NCBI RefSeq assembly: GCF_024385465.1
Contig: NZ_JANFLS010000001.1
Span: 310,001 to 374,000, forward strand
Source: Arthrobacter sp. zg-Y844
Lineage (GTDB): Bacteria; Actinomycetota; Actinomycetes; Actinomycetales; Micrococcaceae
Length of the DNA: 64,000 bases
Reading direction: 5' to 3'
Both the position numbers and the translations under genes were made by a program. Below the pieces are notes generated by a model. The model did not search any database. It saw only the letters and a program-made list of their open reading frames with translations, and had not been told where the DNA came from. This document shows, piece by piece, positions 25,730-35,589 of the stretch (within the stretch, counting starts at the first letter, position 1; every line of letters begins with the position of its first letter).

Positions 25730-26815
25730 CTAAACGTTGAATCTAAACTCCACCACATCGCCGTCGGCCATAACGTAGTCCTTGCCTTCGATGCGGACCT
25801 TGCCGCGGGATTTGGCCTCGGCCATGGAGCCGGCGTCGACCAGGTCGTCGAAGGAGACAACTTCGGCCTTGATGAAGCCACGCTGGAAGTCGGAGTGGAT
25901 GACGCCGGCAGCCTGGGGCGCGGTGTCGCCCTTGCGGATGGTCCAGGCGCGGGTTTCCTTGGGGCCGGCAGTCAGGTAGGTCTGCAGGCCGAGGGTGTGG
26001 AAGCCGACGCGTGCCAGCTGGTCCAGGCCGGATTCTTCCTGGCCGTTCATTTCCAGCATTTCGCGGGCTTCTTCTTCGTCCAGCTCCACCAGGTCGGCTT
26101 CGAGCTTGGCGTCGAGGAAGATCGCGTCTGCCGGTGCCACCAGTTCACGCAGTTCGGCCTGGCGGTCCGGGTTGCCCAGCACGGCGTCGTCCACGTTAAA
26201 CACGTAGATGAACGGCTTGGCGGTGAGCAGGCTCAGCTCGCGCAGGTGCTCCATGTCCAGCTTGTCGCTGGCCACGGAAGAGAAGATCGTGTCGCCGCGT
26301 TCCAGGACGGTGCGGGCGGCCTCCATGGCGGCCAGCTGCGCGGCGTCGCGCTTCTTGATCTTGACTTCCTTCTCCACCCGCGGGATCGCCTTTTCCAGCG
26401 TCTGCAGGTCAGCCAGGATCAGCTCGGTGTTGATGGTTTCCATGTCCGACCGCGGGTCCACCTTGCCGTCCACGTGGATGACGTCGGGGTCATCGAACAC
26501 GCGGATAACCTGGGCAATGGCTTCGGCTTCACGGATGTTGGCGAGGAACTGGTTGCCCAGCCCTTCGCCCTCGGAAGCGCCCTTGACGATCCCGGCGATG
26601 TCCACGAAGGACACCGTTGCCGGAAGGATGCGCGCCGAACCGTGGATTTCGGCCAGCTTGGCCAGCCGCGGATCGGGAAGGGACACGACGCCGACGTTCG
26701 GTTCGATGGTGGCGAACGGATAGTTCGCCGCCAGCACGTTGTTGCGGGTCAGCGCATTGAACAGGGTTGATTTGCCGACGTTGGGCAGGCCGACGATGCC
26801 AATAGTAAGAGCCAC
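25730..26815 (-). CDS. ychF: redox-regulated ATPase YchF (Obg family)
   Basis: 361-aa ribosome-associated P-loop NTPase that prefers ATP. GLPNVGKS is at 9-16, and FNVDD replaces the canonical NKxD of GTPases, as known for YchF. A coiled-coil insert and C-terminal TGS domain follow. The GTG start at 26815 sits 21 nt after ispH, with TATCAT just upstream. The final six codons are atypically AT-rich (TTT AGA ... GTT), because the 3' end was replaced by an insert; the protein sequence is unchanged. Confidence 0.94.
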   Translation of the reverse strand: MALTIGIVGLPNVGKSTLFNALTRNNVLAANYPFATIEPNVGVVSLPDPRLAKLAEIHGSARILPATVSFVDIAGIVKGASEGEGLGNQFLANIREAEAIAQVIRVFDDPDVIHVDGKVDPRSDMETINTELILADLQTLEKAIPRVEKEVKIKKRDAAQLAAMEAARTVLERGDTIFSSVASDKLDMEHLRELSLLTAKPFIYVFNVDDAVLGNPDRQAELRELVAPADAIFLDAKLEADLVELDEEEAREMLEMNGQEESGLDQLARVGFHTLGLQTYLTAGPKETRAWTIRKGDTAPQAAGVIHSDFQRGFIKAEVVSFDDLVDAGSMAEAKSRGKVRIEGKDYVMADGDVVEFRFNV

Positions 26816-26836
26816 GTTAGTAAATGATACCGGGCG

Positions 26837-27922
26837 CTAGGACTCGTCCGCACGACGGCGGCCGCCAAGGCCGAGGGTGGAGTCCCCCATGGCCTTCAGC
26901 GTGGCGCGGATTTCCTTCGGCAGGGAGAAGATAATGTCCTCTTCGGCCGTCACTACCTCTTCGACGTCGCCGTAACCGTACTGGGACAGCAGGTGCAGCA
27001 CGTCCTGGACCAGGTTTTCGGGAACGGAGGCACCGGACGTGACGCCGACCGTGGCCACGCCCTCGAACCAGCTTTCGTCCACCTCGTTGGCAAAGTCCAC
27101 GCGGTAGGAGGCCTTGGCGCCGTACTCCAGCGCCACTTCCACCAGCCGGACGGAGTTGGAGGAGTTCGCCGAACCCAGCACCAGCACCAGGTCCGCTTCC
27201 GGAGCGATCTTCTTGATGGCTGCCTGGCGGTTGGAGGTTGCGTAGCAAATGTCGTCGCTGGGCGGGTCCTGCAGGGAGGGGAAGCGTTCGCGCAGCAGGT
27301 TGACGGTGTGCATGGCTTCATCCACGCTCAGCGTGGTCTGGGAGAGCCAGATGACCTTGTCCGGGTTCCGGACGGTGACCTTGTCCACGTCTTCGGGGCC
27401 GTTGACGATCTGCATGTGTTCCGGCGCTTCGCCGTAGGTGCCTTCGACCTCTTCGTGGCCTTCGTGACCGATCAGCAGGATGTCGAAGTCGTCGCGGGCA
27501 AACCGGACGGCTTCGCGGTGCACCTTGGTGACCAGCGGGCAGGTGGCGTCGATGGTCTGCAGGTTCCGGTCCTTGGCGGACTGGACGACGGCGGGTGAGA
27601 CGCCGTGCGCGGAGAAGATCAGCCGTGCGCCCTCGGGAACCTCGTCGGTTTCATCCACGAAGATCGCACCCTTTTCCTCCAAAGTGGTGACCACGTGGAG
27701 GTTGTGGACGATCTGCTTGCGGACGTACACGGGCGGGCCGTAGGCTTCCAGCGCCTTTTCGACGGCAATGACAGCCCGGTCCACTCCCGCGCAGTAGCCC
27801 CGCGGTGCAGCCAGCAGCACGCGCCGCGGACCGAAAACGGGAGCCGCAGCTGCCACTTCCTCGGGGGTGCGGCGCCGCCGGGGCACGGTGGGCATAGGCA
27901 CGGAGATAACTGTGCTGGTCAT
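26837..27922 (-). CDS. ispH: 4-hydroxy-3-methylbut-2-enyl diphosphate reductase
   Basis: 361-aa [4Fe-4S] enzyme of the last MEP-pathway step, yielding IPP and DMAPP. The three cluster cysteines are visible in [25 protein letters not shown] and ICYATSNRQ; the acid-base motif [10 protein letters not shown] is present. An N-terminal extension of about 30 residues ([11 protein letters not shown]) precedes the family core. It lies between a membrane-protein gene and ychF, all on the minus strand, as in other actinobacteria. Confidence 0.94.
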   Translation of the reverse strand: MTSTVISVPMPTVPRRRRTPEEVAAAAPVFGPRRVLLAAPRGYCAGVDRAVIAVEKALEAYGPPVYVRKQIVHNLHVVTTLEEKGAIFVDETDEVPEGARLIFSAHGVSPAVVQSAKDRNLQTIDATCPLVTKVHREAVRFARDDFDILLIGHEGHEEVEGTYGEAPEHMQIVNGPEDVDKVTVRNPDKVIWLSQTTLSVDEAMHTVNLLRERFPSLQDPPSDDICYATSNRQAAIKKIAPEADLVLVLGSANSSNSVRLVEVALEYGAKASYRVDFANEVDESWFEGVATVGVTSGASVPENLVQDVLHLLSQYGYGDVEEVVTAEEDIIFSLPKEIRATLKAMGDSTLGLGGRRRADES

Positions 27923-27989
27923 GCACCCATGCTATCGGGTGGGCCATGGGTTCCCGTCCCCGCAGACCGTGGGTACGCTCACAGCGGAG

Positions 27990-28817
27990 CTACCGCCGGG
28001 AGCCCCTCAGGACCCGTGCCAGCATCCCGGCCACGAACGCGGCGGCTCCGGCCAGCATCAGGCCGATGGTCCAGGTGCGCAGGCTTGCCGAGGCCTCTCC
28101 GGCAAAGGCCTCGGCGAACGCGGACGCCACGGGACTGCTGAACTGCTGTGCGGAGACCTGGCCCGGCAGCATCCCCGCTCCCAGCCACAGCACTCCCCCG
28201 GCGAGCGCCACACCCAGGCCGATCAGCGCAAAGGTGGTAGACCGGCGTCGTGCGGCCAGCAGTGCCAGAAGACCGGCGACGGCGGCAGCGAGCGCCAGTA
28301 CCGGCCAGGCCTCGCCCGCCCGCTCGGCGTTTCGCATCAGCTCCGCGTGCCCGGCTCCGCCGATTTCCACGGGGACCTGCTCCGCAGCCGGCACGTCCAC
28401 GGACAGTTCGTTCCCCACGCTGCCCGTGACAAGCGAGACCAGGGGTGCGACGTCGAGCGTCAGCGCCGCTCCTGACCCCTCCGCGGCGTCCCCGAAGGTG
28501 AGCGCATGCGAGCGGCGCAGCGTTTCGCTCCACGCCTCGGGATATTCGGGCAGTGCCTGGACCTGTTCCACGGCCGAGGTGATCAGCGGCTCCACCACGG
28601 AGGCCAGCGGAGCAGGCACGTCCACCGCACCGACGGCCTCTGCGGACAGGGCCGTGGCGAGTTCGCGCTGGAAGGTTTCGTCCCGGGCCAGCGGTTCGCC
28701 GAGGGAGGCAAAGCCGTTTTCCGAAACCACGTTCGTGTTCAGCCACGCCCCGCAGAAGGCCGCCGCAGTCAGGAGGACGGCGAGCAGGCCGAAGACGGCT
28801 GAGACGAATGTGCGCAT
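27990..28817 (-). CDS. hypothetical membrane protein, upstream of ispH
   Basis: 275 aa. TM1 is near residues 5-27 and opens with MRTFVSAVFGLLAVLLTAAAF; an extracytoplasmic domain of ~140 residues follows, then three TMs in the last 110 residues and a basic tail RVLRGSRR. The start has AAGGA 9 nt upstream. The layout recalls other actinobacterial TM-loop-TM proteins of unknown role beside ispH. It is divergent from xseA across 146 bp that contain an imperfect GC-rich inverted repeat (28861-28874 with 28910-28926). Confidence 0.7.
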   Translation of the reverse strand: MRTFVSAVFGLLAVLLTAAAFCGAWLNTNVVSENGFASLGEPLARDETFQRELATALSAEAVGAVDVPAPLASVVEPLITSAVEQVQALPEYPEAWSETLRRSHALTFGDAAEGSGAALTLDVAPLVSLVTGSVGNELSVDVPAAEQVPVEIGGAGHAELMRNAERAGEAWPVLALAAAVAGLLALLAARRRSTTFALIGLGVALAGGVLWLGAGMLPGQVSAQQFSSPVASAFAEAFAGEASASLRTWTIGLMLAGAAAFVAGMLARVLRGSRR

Positions 28818-28963
28818 AAAGAAATTCCTTGTCCGTTGGGATCCGCGGGCGTTGAGGACGGCCGGCGGAACCGGACCGGGGGAAGCACCTGATAGACATT
28901 AAGCCTGGGCCGGTTCCTCCGCCGGCCCGAGAGCCAGTTCCAATCCACCGCGGGAGCATCCTC

Positions 28964-30232
28964 ATGCAAGACGACAGCGGACCGTTGAGTCCCGAGAATA
29001 CCCCGGAGCAGTCCACGCTGCCCGCCACTGCCGCGCAGACGACCCCGGAGAACCCCTGGCCCCTGGCACTGCTCTCGAAGAACCTCAAGAGCTACATCGA
29101 CCGTGCCCCCGCCACCTGGGTGGAGGGCCAGGTGATCGAGCTGAACCGCCGGGCCAACGCCTCCTACATCACACTGCGCGACGTCGACGCCGAAGTGTCG
29201 CTCTCCCTGACCGCGTGGAGCACGGTCATGAACCGGCTGGAGCTGCCGCTGGAGCGCGGTGCGCGGGTGGTGGCCCTGGTGAAGCCGGACTTCTGGGTCA
29301 AGACCGGACGGCTGTCCATGCAGACCCGCGACATCCGGCCGGTGGGGCTGGGCGACCTCCTGGCACGGATTGAACGGCTGCGGCATGCCCTCGCCGCGGA
29401 AGGCCTCTTCCGGGAGGACCGCAAGCTGCCGCTGCCGCTGCTGCCGGGCCGGATCGGCCTGATCACCGGACGGAACTCCGATGCCATGAAGGACGTGATG
29501 CGCAACGCCGCACTGCGCTGGCCCGCCGTCGAGTTCGAGGTCAGGGAGGTGGCGGTCCAGGGCGTGAACGCCGTCGCCGAAGTGAGCCGCGCACTGGCCG
29601 AACTCGACGCCATGCCCGAAGTGGATGTCATCATCATTGCCCGCGGCGGCGGCTCGCTGGAAGACCTCCTGGCCTTCAGCCATGAGGACCTGGTCCGCGC
29701 GGTATCGGCAGCGCAGACTCCGGTGGTCAGCGCCATCGGGCACGAAGCGGACCGTCCCCTGCTCGACGACGTAGCCGACCTGCGCGCCTCCACGCCCACC
29801 GACGCCGCGAAGCGGGTGGTACCGGATGTCGGCGAGGAGCTGGCCCGGATCCGCCAGTCCCGTCAGCAGCTGCGCCGGGTCCTCAACACCCTGGTGGGCA
29901 GGGAAACGGACCGGTTGAACCACATCCGGTCCCGTCCCGCCCTGGCGGCGCCGCAGTCCATGGTGGAGCGGCGCCAGGAAGAGATCTCCCGGCTGCGCTC
30001 CCGGGCCATGTCCGCTATCACCGCGGAGGTCCGCCGGGACGCGGACCGGATCGGGCACCTGCGCGCCCAGGTCCGCGCGCTTTCCCCGCAGAACACCCTG
30101 GACCGCGGTTACGCGGTGGTCCAGTTGCAGGACGGCTCCGTGGTGCGCGACGCCGGCACGGTGCCGGCCGCCGCACAGCTGCGGATCCGCGTTGCCGTCG
30201 GTGAGCTGACCGCCACCGAAGGCACCCGCTAG
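28964..30232 (+). CDS. xseA: exodeoxyribonuclease VII large subunit
   Basis: 422 aa. An N-terminal OB-fold (about 35-130, WPLALLSKNLKSYID, VEGQVIELN) for single-stranded DNA is followed by the catalytic domain with ITGRNSDAMKDV and IIARGGGSLEDLLAFS, and a helical C-terminal half that carries the small subunits. The first ~30 residues are variable. It forms the nuclease with XseB, encoded 48 nt downstream. Confidence 0.93.
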   Translation: MQDDSGPLSPENTPEQSTLPATAAQTTPENPWPLALLSKNLKSYIDRAPATWVEGQVIELNRRANASYITLRDVDAEVSLSLTAWSTVMNRLELPLERGARVVALVKPDFWVKTGRLSMQTRDIRPVGLGDLLARIERLRHALAAEGLFREDRKLPLPLLPGRIGLITGRNSDAMKDVMRNAALRWPAVEFEVREVAVQGVNAVAEVSRALAELDAMPEVDVIIIARGGGSLEDLLAFSHEDLVRAVSAAQTPVVSAIGHEADRPLLDDVADLRASTPTDAAKRVVPDVGEELARIRQSRQQLRRVLNTLVGRETDRLNHIRSRPALAAPQSMVERRQEEISRLRSRAMSAITAEVRRDADRIGHLRAQVRALSPQNTLDRGYAVVQLQDGSVVRDAGTVPAAAQLRIRVAVGELTATEGTR

Positions 30233-30280
30233 CCTGCACCGCTCCCCCGATCATTTACCAAAGACCGAAAAGGACAAGAC

Positions 30281-30517
30281 ATGAGTGAAACACCGGCAGT
30301 TCCCGCAGTACCCGCAGACATCGAGGCCATGAGCTACGAGCAGGCCCGCGACGAACTCCTGACCGTAGTAGGACGGCTCGAAACCGGCGGCGCCAGCCTG
30401 GAGGAATCCCTGGCCCTGTGGGAGCGCGGCGAGCACCTGGCCAGCCGCTGCGAATCCTGGCTCGAGGGCGCCCGCCAGCGCCTGGACGCTGCCCGCAGCT
30501 CAGCCACCGGCGAGTAA
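30281..30517 (+). CDS. xseB: exodeoxyribonuclease VII small subunit
   Basis: 78 aa. The core [21 protein letters not shown] and [22 protein letters not shown] forms the helical hairpin that packs on XseA. A short Pro/Ala-rich N-terminus precedes it. Length is normal. It converges with the aminotransferase gene, with 20 bp between. Confidence 0.93.
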   Translation: MSETPAVPAVPADIEAMSYEQARDELLTVVGRLETGGASLEESLALWERGEHLASRCESWLEGARQRLDAARSSATGE

Positions 30518-30537
30518 GGCACCAGCGGGGTCACCCC

Positions 30538-31755
30538 CTACGGCTTGTAGCTGCTCAGGAACTCGCCCAGCCGCGTCATGGCGTCTTCGATGTCCTCGAC
30601 GTTGGGCAGGGTCACCATCCGGAAATGGTCCGGCCGCACCCAGTTGAACGCGGTACCCACGGACACCAGGATCTTCTGCTGCTTCAGCAGGTCCAGGGCG
30701 AACTGCTCGTCGTCCTTGATCGGATAGACCTCCGGGTCCAGGCGCGGGAACAGATACAGGGCACCCTGCGCCAGCTCGCACGTGACGCCGGGGATGTCGT
30801 TGAGCATCTGGTGCGCCTTGTCGCGCTGGGCGCGCAGCCGTCCGCCGGGCAGGATCAGGTCATTGATGCTCTGGTACCCGCCGAGCGCGGTCTGGATGGC
30901 GTGCTGTGCCGGCACATTCGCGCACAGGCGCATGTTCGCCAGGAGGTTGATGCCTTCGATGTAGTCCGCTGCGTCCTGTTTCGGACCGGAGATGGCCATC
31001 CAGCCGCTGCGGTAACCGGCTATCCGATAGGCCTTCGACAGGCCGCTGAACGTCAGGCAGAGGACGTCGTCGCCGGTGACCGTGGCCGAGTTAACGTGCA
31101 CGGCGTCGTCGTACAGGATCTTTTCGTAGATTTCGTCCGAGAAGATGATCAGGCCGTGCTTGCGGGCCAGGTCCACGATCGACTTCACCACATGCTCCGG
31201 GTAGACGGCGCCGGTGGGGTTGTTGGGGTTGATCAGGACAATGCCCTTGGTCCGGTCGGTGATCTTGGAGGCAAGGTCCTCCACGTCCGGCCACCAGTGC
31301 TCGGATTCGTCGCACAGGTAGTGCACCGCCGTGCCGCCGGCCAGCGAGACCGAAGCGGTCCACAGCGGATAGTCCGGGGCGGGGACGAGGATCTCGTCGC
31401 CGTTGTTCAGCAGCGCCTGCATCGAGAGCGTGATCAGTTCGCTGACCCCGTTGCCCAGGTATACGTCGTCGACGTCGATGTTGTTGATCCCGCGGCCCTG
31501 GTAGTACTGCACCACTGCGGTGCGGGCGGAGAAAATGCCGCGGGAATCGCTGTAGCCCTGGGCCTTGGGCAGGTGCCGCATCATGTCGACCAGGATCGCT
31601 TCCGGCGCTTCGAAGCCGAACGGCGCGGGATTGCCGATGTTCAGCTTGAGGATCCGGTGGCCTGCTGCTTCCATCCGCTGCGCGTGCTCGAGCAACGGTC
31701 CACGGATGTCATACAGGACGTTGTGGAGTTTATGCGACTGCTTGAATTCTGCCAT
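30538..31755 (-). CDS. alanine/other PLP-dependent aminotransferase (AlaA-like)
   Basis: 405-aa fold-type I aminotransferase. LNIGNPAPFGFE near 39-50, INPNNPTGAVY for cofactor and substrate binding, SDEIYEKILYD and the PLP lysine in FSGLSKAYRIAGYRSGW are clear. The opening matches the AlaA/YfbQ group that makes alanine from pyruvate and glutamate. It is probably monocistronic, with a terminator of the osmoprotectant operon just upstream. Confidence 0.88.
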   Translation of the reverse strand: MAEFKQSHKLHNVLYDIRGPLLEHAQRMEAAGHRILKLNIGNPAPFGFEAPEAILVDMMRHLPKAQGYSDSRGIFSARTAVVQYYQGRGINNIDVDDVYLGNGVSELITLSMQALLNNGDEILVPAPDYPLWTASVSLAGGTAVHYLCDESEHWWPDVEDLASKITDRTKGIVLINPNNPTGAVYPEHVVKSIVDLARKHGLIIFSDEIYEKILYDDAVHVNSATVTGDDVLCLTFSGLSKAYRIAGYRSGWMAISGPKQDAADYIEGINLLANMRLCANVPAQHAIQTALGGYQSINDLILPGGRLRAQRDKAHQMLNDIPGVTCELAQGALYLFPRLDPEVYPIKDDEQFALDLLKQQKILVSVGTAFNWVRPDHFRMVTLPNVEDIEDAMTRLGEFLSSYKP

Positions 31756-31770
31756 TTCTTTAGGATGCCA

Positions 31771-31819
31771 CAGGCGGCGTTCCGGGCAGGGTATGTGTCA
31801 CTGCCCGGAACGCCGCCTG
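31771..31819 (-). terminator. terminator of the osmoprotectant operon
   Basis: A 19-bp perfect stem (31771-31789 with 31801-31819) and an 11-nt loop lie 25 nt after the last stop. There is no strong U-tract. It overlaps the likely promoter region of the aminotransferase gene. Confidence 0.75.
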
Positions 31820-31843
31820 CGTAACGCAGGGGCGGCCCGCAGG

Positions 31844-32797
31844 TCAGGCCAGGCCCTTTTCCTCCAGCCAGTCCTGGGCTGCGTCTGCCGGGTCGAGTTT
31901 CTGGTCACCGCTGACCGCCTGGTTCAGGGCAATCAGGTCCTCCGTGGTCAGCTGCGCGGAGACCTCATTCAGTACGTCCCGGGCCTCGTCACTCACGCGG
32001 TCGTCGGCGATCAGCGGGATAACCTGCTGGGCCGGCCAGTTCTGCTTCGGGTCCTCCAGGACCACCAGTCCGTTTTCCTCGATGGCGGGAGTGGTGGTGT
32101 AGATGTCGGCCACCTGGACGTCGTCGTTCAGCAGGGCATCAACGGTCAAGGGGCCGCCGCTGTCGCCGATGGCGGTGAATTCCTTGAACTCGCAGCCGTA
32201 CTTCTCCTTCAGCCCGGCGAGGCCCTGGGTGCGCTCCGCGAACTCGGCAGGTGCGCCGAGGGTCAGTTCACCGCAGACCTTTGCCAGATCCTCGATGGAC
32301 TCCAGCTGATACTTCTCGGCGGTGGCCGCGGTGACCACCATGGCGTCCTTGTCCTCGGCGTCCGAAGGCTCCAGGACCACCAGGTTCTCCGGCAGCTTCT
32401 CCTCGAGGGAATCCACGATCTCGCCGGCGTCCACCAGGTCCGTTTCCGGGTCGGTGTGGACCAGCAGGGCTCCGGTGTACTCGGGAATCAGGTCGATCGA
32501 GCCGTCTTCCAGGGCCGGGATGTAGACCTCGCGGGATCCGATGCCGAGCCGGGTCTCGGCCTCGATGCCGGCCGCGTTGAGGGCGCCGGCATAGATCTCG
32601 GCGATGGTGCTGCTCTCCGGGAAGTCTGCTGAGCCCACCACCAGCGTCTGCCCGGTGCTGCTGCCGGAAGCTTCCGCCGTGGTTTCGTTCTCCAGCGGAT
32701 CCCCTCCTCCGCTGCAGCCGGCCAGGGCCAGGGCCATTCCGCCGGCCAGGACGGCCAGCGCCTTCCGCCGTGCATTGGGGCGCGGGTGCTGCATCAT
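31844..32797 (-). CDS. glycine betaine/osmoprotectant ABC substrate-binding lipoprotein
   Basis: 317 aa, OpuAC/ProX-like. The signal peptide has ARRKALAVLAGGMALALAG with lipobox Cys28; the family segments LVVGSADFPESSTIAEIYAG and LIPEYTGALLVH follow. GGAGGAAAACA precedes the ATG at 32797, which overlaps the stop of the upstream permease (ATGA). It is the receptor for betaine, choline or ectoine-like solutes, working with the two permeases and the CBS-ATPase upstream in the operon. It is unusual only in being last. Confidence 0.9.
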   Translation of the reverse strand: MMQHPRPNARRKALAVLAGGMALALAGCSGGGDPLENETTAEASGSSTGQTLVVGSADFPESSTIAEIYAGALNAAGIEAETRLGIGSREVYIPALEDGSIDLIPEYTGALLVHTDPETDLVDAGEIVDSLEEKLPENLVVLEPSDAEDKDAMVVTAATAEKYQLESIEDLAKVCGELTLGAPAEFAERTQGLAGLKEKYGCEFKEFTAIGDSGGPLTVDALLNDDVQVADIYTTTPAIEENGLVVLEDPKQNWPAQQVIPLIADDRVSDEARDVLNEVSAQLTTEDLIALNQAVSGDQKLDPADAAQDWLEEKGLA

Positions 32798-33555
32798 TGT
32801 TTTCCTCCTTGTGCGCCGACGGCGGGTACTCCGCTGCCGGTCGGTTTACCGGCCGCTTCGAGGCGGCCGAGTCCTGACGGGATCAGAAAGCGTGATCCCA
32901 ACGCAATCACGGCGTCCACGGCGAGCGCCAGCAGGGCGATGATGACCGCTCCGCCGAAGACCCGCCCGTAGTCCCCCAGTGCCAGGCCGTCGATCAGGTA
33001 GCGGCCCAGCCCGCCCAGGTTGATCGTCGCCACCACGGCCGCCGTCGCCACCACCTGCAGGGTGGCTCCGCGCAGTCCGCCCAGGATCACCCGCATCCCG
33101 TTGGGGACCTCCACCCGGAACAGCACCTGCAATTCGCTCATGCCCAGGCTGCGGGCGGCGTCGACGACGGTGCGGTCCACCGAGGCAACTCCGGCGTAGG
33201 TGCCGGCCAGCAGGGGCGGGACGGCAAGGAGGACCAGCGACCAGATGGGCGGCATCAGGCCCAGCCCGGCCAGCAGGACGAACAGGGTGAGCATGCCCAG
33301 GGTGGGCAGTGCGCGCAGCAGCCCGGAGACGGCCACAACCGCCACCTGCCCGCGGCCGGTGTGCCCGATGAACAGACCCAGCGGCACCGCGATGAGTGCG
33401 GCGATCAGCAGTGCGAGCCCGGTGTACTGCAGGTGCTCCAGGGTCCGCACCGGGATGCCGGCCGGGCCGCTCCAGTTGGCCGGATCCATCAGCCATTCGA
33501 GGCCCTGCCCGAGGGGGTTGGTGCTGGTGTAGTCGGTGCGCGGAATGCCAACCAT
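32794..33555 (-). CDS. osmoprotectant ABC transporter permease
   Basis: 253 aa, six hydrophobic segments, ProW/OpuCB family. LFIGHTGRGQVAVVAVSGLLRALPTLGML is preserved at about 66-94, and the EAA-like loop DAARSLGMSELQVLFRVEVPN near 133-153. It has a basic C-terminus. The start is 3 nt after the other permease gene's stop, and its own stop overlaps the lipoprotein start. Confidence 0.9.
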   Translation of the reverse strand: MVGIPRTDYTSTNPLGQGLEWLMDPANWSGPAGIPVRTLEHLQYTGLALLIAALIAVPLGLFIGHTGRGQVAVVAVSGLLRALPTLGMLTLFVLLAGLGLMPPIWSLVLLAVPPLLAGTYAGVASVDRTVVDAARSLGMSELQVLFRVEVPNGMRVILGGLRGATLQVVATAAVVATINLGGLGRYLIDGLALGDYGRVFGGAVIIALLALAVDAVIALGSRFLIPSGLGRLEAAGKPTGSGVPAVGAQGGKQ

Positions 33556-33557
33556 TC

Positions 33558-34316
33558 CTACGCCCCCTTCAGTGCGACGTCGGGTGCGGCCGCCGCCGGC
33601 ACCGGCCGGGCGGTGGCTGCCGGGCCCCCGCCGTCCGTGCCGCGGCTGCGGTTGGCGCGGCGTCGCCCCGCCCTGCCGGTTACGCCGGCGCGGGTCCAGG
33701 GCGTGAGCAGCCGCAGCGCCAGGACCAGGACCAGGTCCATCAGGAAGGCGAGGACCAGGGTGGCGATGATCCCCACTACGATCTCGGTGAGGAAGAAGCG
33801 GCGCAGGCCGTCGGTGAAGAAGAACCCGAGGTTTTCGACGCCGATCAGGGCGCCCACGCTGACCATGGAGATGTTGCTGACCGAAACCACCCGCAGCCCG
33901 GCGATGAGTACCGGAACGGACAGCGGCAGGTCCACCGTGAGGAACCGGCGCAGCGGCCGGTAGCCCATGGCCACCGCGGCCTGGCGGACGCCGTCGTCAA
34001 CGGAGTCGAACGCGTCGATGCCCACCCGCAGCATCAGGGCCACGGCATAGATGGTCAGGGCCACGATGATGTTGGCGATATCCAGGATGCGGGTGCCCAG
34101 GATGGCCGGGAGCGTGACGAACAGGGCCAGCGACGGAATGGTGTACAGCAGCGAGCCTGCGGACAGGACGAAGCCCCGGATCTTCCGCCGGCCCCGCACC
34201 AGCTGTGCGAGGGGAAGGGCAATCAGGACGCCGATGACCAGGGGCAGTACCGACTGGTAGAGGTGCAGCCCGCCGAGCCGAAAGACGTCGTCGGTGTGGG
34301 CGAGGAACCATTCCAT
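33558..34316 (-). CDS. osmoprotectant ABC transporter permease
   Basis: 252 aa, same family as the next gene. Five to six TMs are visible with the EAA loop DDGVRQAAVAMGYRPLRRF near 130-148. The C-terminal ~45 residues are Arg/Gly/Ala-rich and low complexity. The start is separated from the ATPase stop by a single nucleotide, which implies coupled translation. The two permeases should form the heterodimeric channel. Confidence 0.9.
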   Translation of the reverse strand: MEWFLAHTDDVFRLGGLHLYQSVLPLVIGVLIALPLAQLVRGRRKIRGFVLSAGSLLYTIPSLALFVTLPAILGTRILDIANIIVALTIYAVALMLRVGIDAFDSVDDGVRQAAVAMGYRPLRRFLTVDLPLSVPVLIAGLRVVSVSNISMVSVGALIGVENLGFFFTDGLRRFFLTEIVVGIIATLVLAFLMDLVLVLALRLLTPWTRAGVTGRAGRRRANRSRGTDGGGPAATARPVPAAAAPDVALKGA

Positions 34317-34317
34317 G

Positions 34318-35493
34318 TCAGCTCCCGGTCCGCTGCAGGCGGGCGGCCTCGATCAGCGCCAGGATTTCCGTGGCCTGTACGACGCCGGTTACGCGCCCGT
34401 CCGCGTCCACGGCCACGCCCAGCCCGGACGGGGAGGACAGGGCGGCGTCCAGTGCCCGGCGCAGGCTGGTGCCCGCCGGGTAGAGGGAGCCGCCCGGCAC
34501 CAGGTCCGCGGTAGTGGTGACCGCGTCGCGGCGTCCCGGCGGCACCCAGCCCAGCGGCGCGCCGTCGGCATCCACGCACAGCGCCCAGCCGCCGTCGAGC
34601 GTTGCGCTCCGGTCCGCGAGCCGGTCGGCGGCAATCACCTGCACCGGGTGCAGGGGCACCGCGTTTCCATCCTGGAAGGACAGGTGCCGGAAGCCGCGGT
34701 CCCTCCCCACGAAACCCGCCACGAAGTCATCGACCGGTGCCCGGAGGATCTCCTCGGGGGCGGCATACTGCGCGAGCCGGCCGCCGGTGGCGAAGACGGC
34801 CACCTTGTCCCCCAGGATGGTGGCTTCGTCAATGTCGTGGGTGACAAACACGATGGTCTTGGACAGTTCCTGCTGCAGCCGCAGCAGCTCATCCTGCAGC
34901 TCGGCCCGGACCACCGGGTCCACGGCGCTGAAGGGTTCGTCCATCAGCAGCACCGGCGGATCCGCAGCCAGGGCACGGGCAACCCCCACGCGCTGCTGCT
35001 GGCCGCCGGAAAGCTGGGCGGGATACCGGCTGCCGAGGCTGGACGCCAGCCCGACGACATCGAGCAGTTCCGCGGCCCGGCGGCGGGCATCCCGCCGCGG
35101 AGTGCCGTTGAGGCGCGGCACCGTGGCCACGTTGTCCAGCACCGTCCGGTGCGGCAGCAGGCCGGAGGACTGCATGACGTACCCCATGGACCGCCGCAGC
35201 TGCGCGGCCTTGACGGTGGAGATGTCCTGGCCGTCGACTTCGATGGTGCCCGACGTCGGCTCCACCATCCGGTTGATCATGCGCAGGGAGGTGGTTTTCC
35301 CGCATCCGGACGGGCCGACGAAGACCGTAATGGAACCGCGCTCAATGTCCAGGTCAAGGTTCCGGACCGCCGGCGCAGCATCACCGTAGGTCTTGGTCAC
35401 CGCACGGAACCGGATCATCGGCTGTCCGGCAGCGCTGGATCGCGTGTCGGGTTCGGTTCGTCGGCCGGTAGCGGGTTCTCGCGGCTCAGTCAT
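34318..35493 (-). CDS. osmoprotectant ABC transporter ATP-binding protein with CBS domain
   Basis: 391 aa. The ABC domain has Walker [14 protein letters not shown], signature [15 protein letters not shown] and Walker [13 protein letters not shown]. The C-terminal ~120 residues hold a CBS-type segment ([20 protein letters not shown]), the ionic-strength sensor in OpuA/OpuC ATPases. The ATG at 35493 precedes a ~25-residue charged leader. A GTG or the ATG at [10 protein letters not shown] are alternatives. It heads the four-gene operon. Confidence 0.9.
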   Translation of the reverse strand: MTEPREPATGRRTEPDTRSSAAGQPMIRFRAVTKTYGDAAPAVRNLDLDIERGSITVFVGPSGCGKTTSLRMINRMVEPTSGTIEVDGQDISTVKAAQLRRSMGYVMQSSGLLPHRTVLDNVATVPRLNGTPRRDARRRAAELLDVVGLASSLGSRYPAQLSGGQQQRVGVARALAADPPVLLMDEPFSAVDPVVRAELQDELLRLQQELSKTIVFVTHDIDEATILGDKVAVFATGGRLAQYAAPEEILRAPVDDFVAGFVGRDRGFRHLSFQDGNAVPLHPVQVIAADRLADRSATLDGGWALCVDADGAPLGWVPPGRRDAVTTTADLVPGGSLYPAGTSLRRALDAALSSPSGLGVAVDADGRVTGVVQATEILALIEAARLQRTGS

Positions 35494-35589
35494 GGTGCAT
35501 GCCTTCCGTGGGGATTCCGGTGTGCAGGGGCAGCTCGCGACGTGCCGTGAAGCATCACGGTATTTCACACGTGCGGGGGTAGTCCAGCG

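Larger units (their letters stand above)
24578..25756. mobile_element. ~1.17-kb insert at the 3' end of ychF (integrase-less island remnant)
   Basis: It is bounded by an 11-bp direct repeat AACTCCACCAC at 24578-24588 and 25746-25756, both inside the ychF tail. The working ychF ends in synonymous but AT-richer codons (TTT AGA TTC AAC GTT TAG), while the host-like tail was pushed to 24562. The interior carries one lower-GC hypothetical gene and two hairpins. No recombinase is encoded. The integration mechanism is inferred. Confidence 0.6.
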
